From Cyclobacteriaceae bacterium (GTDB taxonomy: Bacteria; Bacteroidota; Bacteroidia; Cytophagales; Cyclobacteriaceae), in assembly GCA_019638255.1 (NCBI GenBank), contig JAHBUD010000001.1:1736001-1800000 (forward strand): a stretch of 64,000 bases of DNA, read 5' to 3'. Positions within the stretch are counted from its first letter, which is position 1. Every line of letters begins with the position of its first letter. Below are positions 60,113 to 64,000 of this stretch, one piece after another. The notes under the pieces were generated by a model, which ran no database searches, was not told the DNA's origin, and saw only the letters and a program-made list of their open reading frames with translations. A program made the translations under genes and the position numbers.

Positions 60113-61027
60113 ATGAGTACCCAACAACGCTGGAACCAATTGACAGCCCTTCGAATCCGCAGGATCAACGTGGAACGTGCGGTAAAGGATACTTTTTTTA
60201 TATCACTTGGGGTACTTGCCGCAGCATTCGGCTTAAAGGGTTTCCTGTTGCCCAACCGCTTTTTGGATGGTGGTGTAATGGGTATCTCACTCCTGACGAA
60301 TGTGCTCACGGATATCAATTTATCCTACCTGGTTTTTTTTATTAACCTGCCGTTCGTAGTCATAGCCTACACACAGGTATCGAAAAAGTTTGCCGGCAAA
60401 ACGCTGCTCGCAATTTTTCTATTGTCAGTAGCGCTACGCTTTTTGGAATTTCCGGTGATTACTTCCGATAAACTTTTAATCTCCGTTTTTGGTGGATTCT
60501 TTTTGGGGGCTGGAATAGGGTTATCCATTCGCGGAGGCAGTGTGATTGATGGCACCGAAGTGCTGGCCATTTACAGCAGTCGGAAAACTACGCTTACCGT
60601 GGGTGACTTCATTCTGATTTTTAACATTATTATTTTTTCGGTAGCCGCATATGTCATCAATATCGAAACGGCTCTTTATGCCATACTAACCTATTTGGTG
60701 GCTTCCAAAACAGTTGATTTTGTGGTGCATGGTATTGAGGAGTATACCAGTGTTATGATCATCTCGGAGCGTAGCGATGAAATCAAGCGCGCTATTACCG
60801 GAAAAATGGGAAGGGGTGTAACAATTTTAAAGGGCAGTGGTGGCTATGGAAAAACAGGGCATCGCACGAAAGAGTACGATGTCATCTATACGGTAATCAC
60901 GCGCCTAGAGCTCCAGAAAATGAAAACCGAAATTGCAAAGATTGATGAGAATGCCTTTGTGGTTGAGAATAGTGTTAACGACATTAAAGGCGGTATGATC
61001 AAGAAACGTCCACTGGAAGGTGAGTGA
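60113..61027 (+). CDS. YitT family membrane protein (DUF2179 C-terminal)
   Basis: 304 residues. About five TM helices from residue 20 (FFISLGVLAAAFGLKGFLLP, then FLDGGVMGISLLTN; FIINLP-like; LGAGIGLSIRGGSVIDGTEV) are followed by a cytoplasmic DUF2179 domain (MIISERSDEIKRAITGKMGRG, GVTILKGSGGYGKTGHRT, and DENAFVVENSVNDIKGG). Function not known; widespread in Bacillota and Bacteroidota. TATTTTTA at 60101 may be its -7 element. The lipoprotein gene follows at its stop. Confidence 0.93.
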   Translation: MSTQQRWNQLTALRIRRINVERAVKDTFFISLGVLAAAFGLKGFLLPNRFLDGGVMGISLLTNVLTDINLSYLVFFINLPFVVIAYTQVSKKFAGKTLLAIFLLSVALRFLEFPVITSDKLLISVFGGFFLGAGIGLSIRGGSVIDGTEVLAIYSSRKTTLTVGDFILIFNIIIFSVAAYVINIETALYAILTYLVASKTVDFVVHGIEEYTSVMIISERSDEIKRAITGKMGRGVTILKGSGGYGKTGHRTKEYDVIYTVITRLELQKMKTEIAKIDENAFVVENSVNDIKGGMIKKRPLEGE

Positions 61028-61089
61028 TGTTGAATAGGTTGATCCTAATCATTATATTTATAAGTCATTGGATTAAATTAAAAGACCGT

Positions 61090-61566
61090 ATGAGACGTGG
61101 AAAAGGATTTCTTTTTACAATTGTCGTTTCAATACTGTTCATGGTTCAGTCTTGCGATAATTATTATCACCCCAAATATAATCTTCAGGCTACCTGGAAA
61201 TGTCATTATGATCAAGATTTGAGTTATGAATCAACAAAGACCAGAATTGCTGGATTGTGGGAGTGGAGATATGTAATTTGTTGTGGCGAAACATCCAAAC
61301 CATATCAGAATAGCACGGAGTCAAAAGGATTGCAAATTGAGTTTAATGCAGACGGTACCGGGAGTTTAAATGTTAACAATACAACGAAAGAATTCACATG
61401 GGACATTGACTTAAAAGGTACTAACCTGTACGGTTTCTCCACCACTCCATTTATTTCCCAAATCCATGGGCGATTGTTATTCTGTGATAATATCATGATG
61501 TGTAACACAAGTTATCTTGATGGTTCTGATAACTTTTTTGAAAAGATTAATTCTGGTGGAAACTAA
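61090..61566 (+). CDS. Hypothetical lipoprotein
   Basis: 158 residues from the ATG at 61090 (MRRGKGFLFTIVVSILF), with lipobox FMVQSC (Cys22). A longer frame starts at 61024, overlapping yitT by 4 bases, but would bury the lipobox; the shorter start is preferred. The mature part has WKCHYDQDL, IAGLWEWRYVICCGE, GLQIEFNADGTGSLNV and LFCDNIMMCNTSYLDGSDNFF: several cysteines and a lipocalin/DUF-like beta pattern (GLWEWRY...FNADGTG...Y). The family is not identified. More AT-rich than its neighbours. Confidence 0.7.
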   Translation: MRRGKGFLFTIVVSILFMVQSCDNYYHPKYNLQATWKCHYDQDLSYESTKTRIAGLWEWRYVICCGETSKPYQNSTESKGLQIEFNADGTGSLNVNNTTKEFTWDIDLKGTNLYGFSTTPFISQIHGRLLFCDNIMMCNTSYLDGSDNFFEKINSGGN

Positions 61567-61610
61567 ATGTTGCAAGACCACCCTAGAGGATATCAACTTA
61601 AGAAAACAGA

Positions 61611-61940
61611 CTATTTCTTTCCCAAATCCCAATAATTAGGCTCGGGCTTATCGGTAAGCTGATTCCAGATGTCTGGTGTAACGCGGTGGCCGGTTGGCGT
61701 ACGCAGTTCGCGGTTGTAAACTTTTACGATAGGGTTAAACGTAACGTCAGGGGTAATGAGGGTGTATGTTTGTTCGGCACCTTCCTTTGGTGGATCGGTT
61801 TCAATAATCACCTCAACTTTATTGTGTGTCAATAATTGATTTAGAAAGTCGGAACGACTTTTTGAAATGCCAGTTTCAATGATACGAAAGGTTTTTCCAT
61901 CAAGCTCTTTGGTCGGGTGTTGGAATTTATCAAGCGCCAT
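61611..61940 (-). CDS. Small protein coupled to nuoN
   Basis: 109 residues from the ATG at 61940, chosen because the nuoN stop and this start share one base (TGATG), a coupling arrangement; the frame to 61955 would overlap nuoN more. Not recognised as a known family. Features: KTFRIIETGISKSRSDFLNQ, VEVIIETDPPKEG, TPDVTFNPIVKVY, no membrane segment. It could be an accessory of complex I or simply trail the operon. Confidence 0.7.
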   Translation of the reverse strand: MALDKFQHPTKELDGKTFRIIETGISKSRSDFLNQLLTHNKVEVIIETDPPKEGAEQTYTLITPDVTFNPIVKVYNRELRTPTGHRVTPDIWNQLTDKPEPNYWDLGKK

Positions 61941-63355
61941 CAGAAGGTTTCGCAAAGGTATTTAATGTATTCAAACACCGGACTGTAAAATCCGGTAATC
62001 AGTATGCCGGCAACACAAATCACCAACGAAATCCGCATGGAATAATCGCTTTTGAAAGAAGCAATCGGATTTTCATTCGCATTGATAAACATAGCCTTAA
62101 CCACCAACAGGTAGTAATATAATGATATAACGGTGTTGACCACAGCAATTAGCAACAGCGTGTAATAACCCTTTTCGGCAACTGCTGTGAACAAGAAGAA
62201 TTTTCCAAAGAAACCAGCCAGGGGAGGAATGCCGGCCAATGAAAATAGTGCCAGCATCATCACGAGGCTCAACTGTGGATTGGTTTTATACAAGCCATTG
62301 TAGTCGTCCATCGTAAGTTTTCCGGAGGCGTGACCAACCGTTTGGAGTACACCAAAAGCGGCAAGGTTCGAGAAAACATAAATCACTACAAAATAAATTA
62401 CAGTTGTCATGCCCAGCGATGTTCCGTTAATGATTCCCAGCATAATAAAACCGGCCTGGGCAATGGATGAAAAGGCGAGGAATCGTTTCAGGTTTTGCTG
62501 CCGGATGGCAAACAGGTTGCCGATGGTCATGGTTAGGATAGCGGTAGCGTAAAGCACATCTTCCCAAAGCGGTTGAATAACCCGGAATAAAGTGAACAGA
62601 ACAATGGTAAGAATAAACACGGATGAGCCTTTTGAAATAACCGAAAGGTACGAGGTAACATTGGTGGGGCTACCCTCATACACATCAGCTGTCCATAGGT
62701 GAAAGGGAACTACACTAATCTTGAAGGCTAATCCGGAAAAGAAGAAAATGAAACCCAACACGTTGATGAGTGAATCAGAAAGTTGAAAGGATTCAAAGTA
62801 CAAGTCTCCATTGGCCGCATAAAGTATGGAAATGCCGAATAGCAAAATGGCCGATGAGAACGCTGACGATAGAATAAGCTTAATTCCAGCTTCCGCTGAT
62901 TTGCTCTTGAACTGTTCGTAGGATGCAAGTGCCGCTATTGGAATGGTGGTCAGTTCAAGGCCGAGGTAGAACATCAGAAAATGACCGGCAGAGATCATGT
63001 AGCTCACCCCAATCAAACTTGAAAACGTGAGCAGGTAGAATTCTGATGAACGATCTTTGTATAAATCCTGTCTTAGCCAGTTCACGCTTTGAAGAATGAT
63101 TAAAAATACCCCGATGTTGAGAATGTTCTTCATCAACATGCGCAACGGATCAGTACTATACATCCCGCCAAAAAGCATTCCAGTATCAGCCGGTAAAAAG
63201 CCGATGATAGTCACGGTTGCAGCGATAATAGCAGCGAATACATTGATCTTTTGCTTGCGCTCTTCCGGCATTCCGATTTCAATTATCAGCAATGCAAGAA
63301 CGGCAGCCACCAGGACCAATTCATGCCGCATAATCATGAGCTCATTCAGACTCAT
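61940..63355 (-). CDS. nuoN: NADH-quinone oxidoreductase subunit N
   Basis: 471 residues, antiporter-like membrane subunit of complex I. About 14 TM helices, with FLMFYLGLELTTIPIAALAS (Glu of TM5), the Lys-bearing VVPFHLWTADVYEGSPTNV and FLAFSSIAQAGFIMLGI (broken helix), all typical for NuoN. Encodes one of the proton-translocating channels. It follows nuoM on the same strand with a 112-base spacer that has no gene. Confidence 0.97.
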   Translation of the reverse strand: MSLNELMIMRHELVLVAAVLALLIIEIGMPEERKQKINVFAAIIAATVTIIGFLPADTGMLFGGMYSTDPLRMLMKNILNIGVFLIILQSVNWLRQDLYKDRSSEFYLLTFSSLIGVSYMISAGHFLMFYLGLELTTIPIAALASYEQFKSKSAEAGIKLILSSAFSSAILLFGISILYAANGDLYFESFQLSDSLINVLGFIFFFSGLAFKISVVPFHLWTADVYEGSPTNVTSYLSVISKGSSVFILTIVLFTLFRVIQPLWEDVLYATAILTMTIGNLFAIRQQNLKRFLAFSSIAQAGFIMLGIINGTSLGMTTVIYFVVIYVFSNLAAFGVLQTVGHASGKLTMDDYNGLYKTNPQLSLVMMLALFSLAGIPPLAGFFGKFFLFTAVAEKGYYTLLLIAVVNTVISLYYYLLVVKAMFINANENPIASFKSDYSMRISLVICVAGILITGFYSPVFEYIKYLCETF

Positions 63356-63369
63356 ATTTCTCTATTTAC

Positions 63370-63450
63370 ACTTCTCTGCGTACGCTGCGTGAATTATCTC
63401 TGTGTGCTCTGCGGTAAAAAGTTAACCACATCGATTACAAAGATGCACAG
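63370..63450. repeat. Candidate interspersed repeat between nuoM and nuoN
   Basis: The spacer holds the degenerate repeated text CTCTGCGTACGCTGCGTG, TCTCTGTGTGCTCTGCGGT and AAAGTTAACCAC, an internally repetitive CTCTGCG pattern often seen as a dispersed intergenic element in several bacteria. That is recollection, not a search. No ORF or clear terminator. Confidence 0.4.
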
Positions 63451-63467
63451 CGTTCACAAAATATTTG

Positions 63468-64000
63468 TCAATCTAATATCGCCCCCAAGCTCTCCATTAT
63501 CATATCCGAAAGCCACAAGGGCGCAATTCCAATTATTACTATCGCTATAATCAACGTTACCGTAGCCAGCTTCTCGTGCCATTTGGCTGGTTCCAGGTGT
63601 TGATACTCCTCTTTCTTAATTGGCCCCATCAACAAACTGCCCACCACACGTAAAATATAAACAGCCGTTACCACAATGGATGAAATCGCTACAATGGTGA
63701 TCACCCGATGAAACATATCCGGATGCTGAAAGGCGCCCACGAAAATCGTCATCTCGGCCACAAAGCCACTCAATCCTGGTAGGCCCAACGAAGCCAGACC
63801 AGCAATTACGTAACACACCGAAAGGAAGGGCAATACCTTCATCAATCCCCCCATTTCATGTACAATGCGTGTATGCGTACGTGAATACAGCATGCCGATC
63901 AACCCGAAGAAGAGTGCCGTCATGAGCCCGTGCGAAATCATTTGGAGTACCGCACCATTACTAGCCGTTTTGTTTAGCATCAGAATGGCAAACAAAACCA
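63468..64000 (-). CDS. nuoM: NADH-quinone oxidoreductase subunit M (C-terminal part, cut by window edge)
   Basis: The frame is open to the right edge, so the N-terminal part of the gene is missing. Visible part: MISHGLMTALFFGLIGMLYS, RIVHEMGGLMKVLPFLSV, YVIAGLASLGLPGLSGFVAE (typical NuoM GLPGLSGF motif) and a C-terminal helix AIVIIGIAPLWLSDMI. Antiporter-like subunit of complex I, upstream of nuoN as usual. Confidence is high for the family and full for the orientation. Confidence 0.95.
   Translation of the reverse strand, partial: VLFAILMLNKTASNGAVLQMISHGLMTALFFGLIGMLYSRTHTRIVHEMGGLMKVLPFLSVCYVIAGLASLGLPGLSGFVAEMTIFVGAFQHPDMFHRVITIVAISSIVVTAVYILRVVGSLLMGPIKKEEYQHLEPAKWHEKLATVTLIIAIVIIGIAPLWLSDMIMESLGAILD

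Noticed and set aside
1..64000. Prophage, insertion sequences, integrases, restriction or toxin-antitoxin systems
   Set aside because: No transposase, integrase, portal, methyltransferase/endonuclease pair or known toxin motif is seen; TcmP is the only gene with a possible mobile-element association.

Overview
The window is chromosomal DNA of a Bacteroidota member, most likely of the order Cytophagales. The support is a large surface protein with a gliding-motility/type IX secretion (type B) C-terminal signal, promoters of the Bacteroidota TTTG-N19-TAnnTTTG type, weak or absent Shine-Dalgarno sequences, a TPR-sensor histidine kinase, a DUF177-rpmF-fabH-efp-accB-accC cluster, and many SPI/SPII signal peptides. 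The family cannot be fixed from the sequence alone. Most of the window is ordinary core and housekeeping DNA; I see no prophage, IS element, CRISPR array or rRNA operon.

Layout. 1-2750: the N-terminal half of a UvrD/PcrA helicase (cut by the left edge), a TcmP-like protein and a DUF3109 protein. 2905-8984 (minus strand): pdxA, a TerB-like protein, DUF177, rpmF, fabH, efp, accB and accC, linking fatty-acid synthesis to translation genes. 9089-13356 (plus): rsmA, mgtE, a membrane pentapeptide-repeat protein, greA and a HIT protein. 13518-16540 (minus): a glycerol-3-phosphate acyltransferase-like gene overlapping gpsA, a phospholipid-entry module. 16677-23245: a type IX secreted protein, a DCC-family protein, fabD, folK and sppA. 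23246-26522: an AT-rich stretch with two very short exported-peptide genes and a divergent TPR-sensor histidine kinase. 26585-35571: metG, pth, rplY, prs, tRNA-Gln, a DUF4136 lipoprotein and purL. 35634-44143: an alpha/beta hydrolase, a sigma factor with a small membrane protein, and a tetR-tolC-adaptor-RND permease efflux operon with a visible operator. 44244-55360: a metallophosphoesterase, DoxX, the DUF3999/DUF2339 pair, an RRM protein, an eIF1-like protein, hydrolases, an XRE membrane regulator and OsmC. 55586-59982: a three-gene amidohydrolase operon. 60113-64000: YitT, a lipoprotein, and the end of a complex I operon (nuoM partial, nuoN, small ORF).

The most unusual part is 23862-26522. 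Two tiny minus-strand genes (43 and 50 codons), not previously apparent because of their length, encode exported peptides that end in the same motif (GGFGTSERV and GGFVSERI). They are followed by their own terminator and lie head-to-head with a histidine kinase whose TPR sensor is predicted to be periplasmic. The kinase gene changes sharply in base composition exactly where sensor meets membrane/kinase part. This arrangement is what a peptide-signal/receptor cassette would look like, but the link is inference. Other points worth attention are a perfect 10-10-10 inverted repeat over the efflux-operon promoter, two amidohydrolase homologues without the metal-binding HxH flanking one with it, an EF-P with Asn at the usually modified loop position, and a possible greA leader hairpin.
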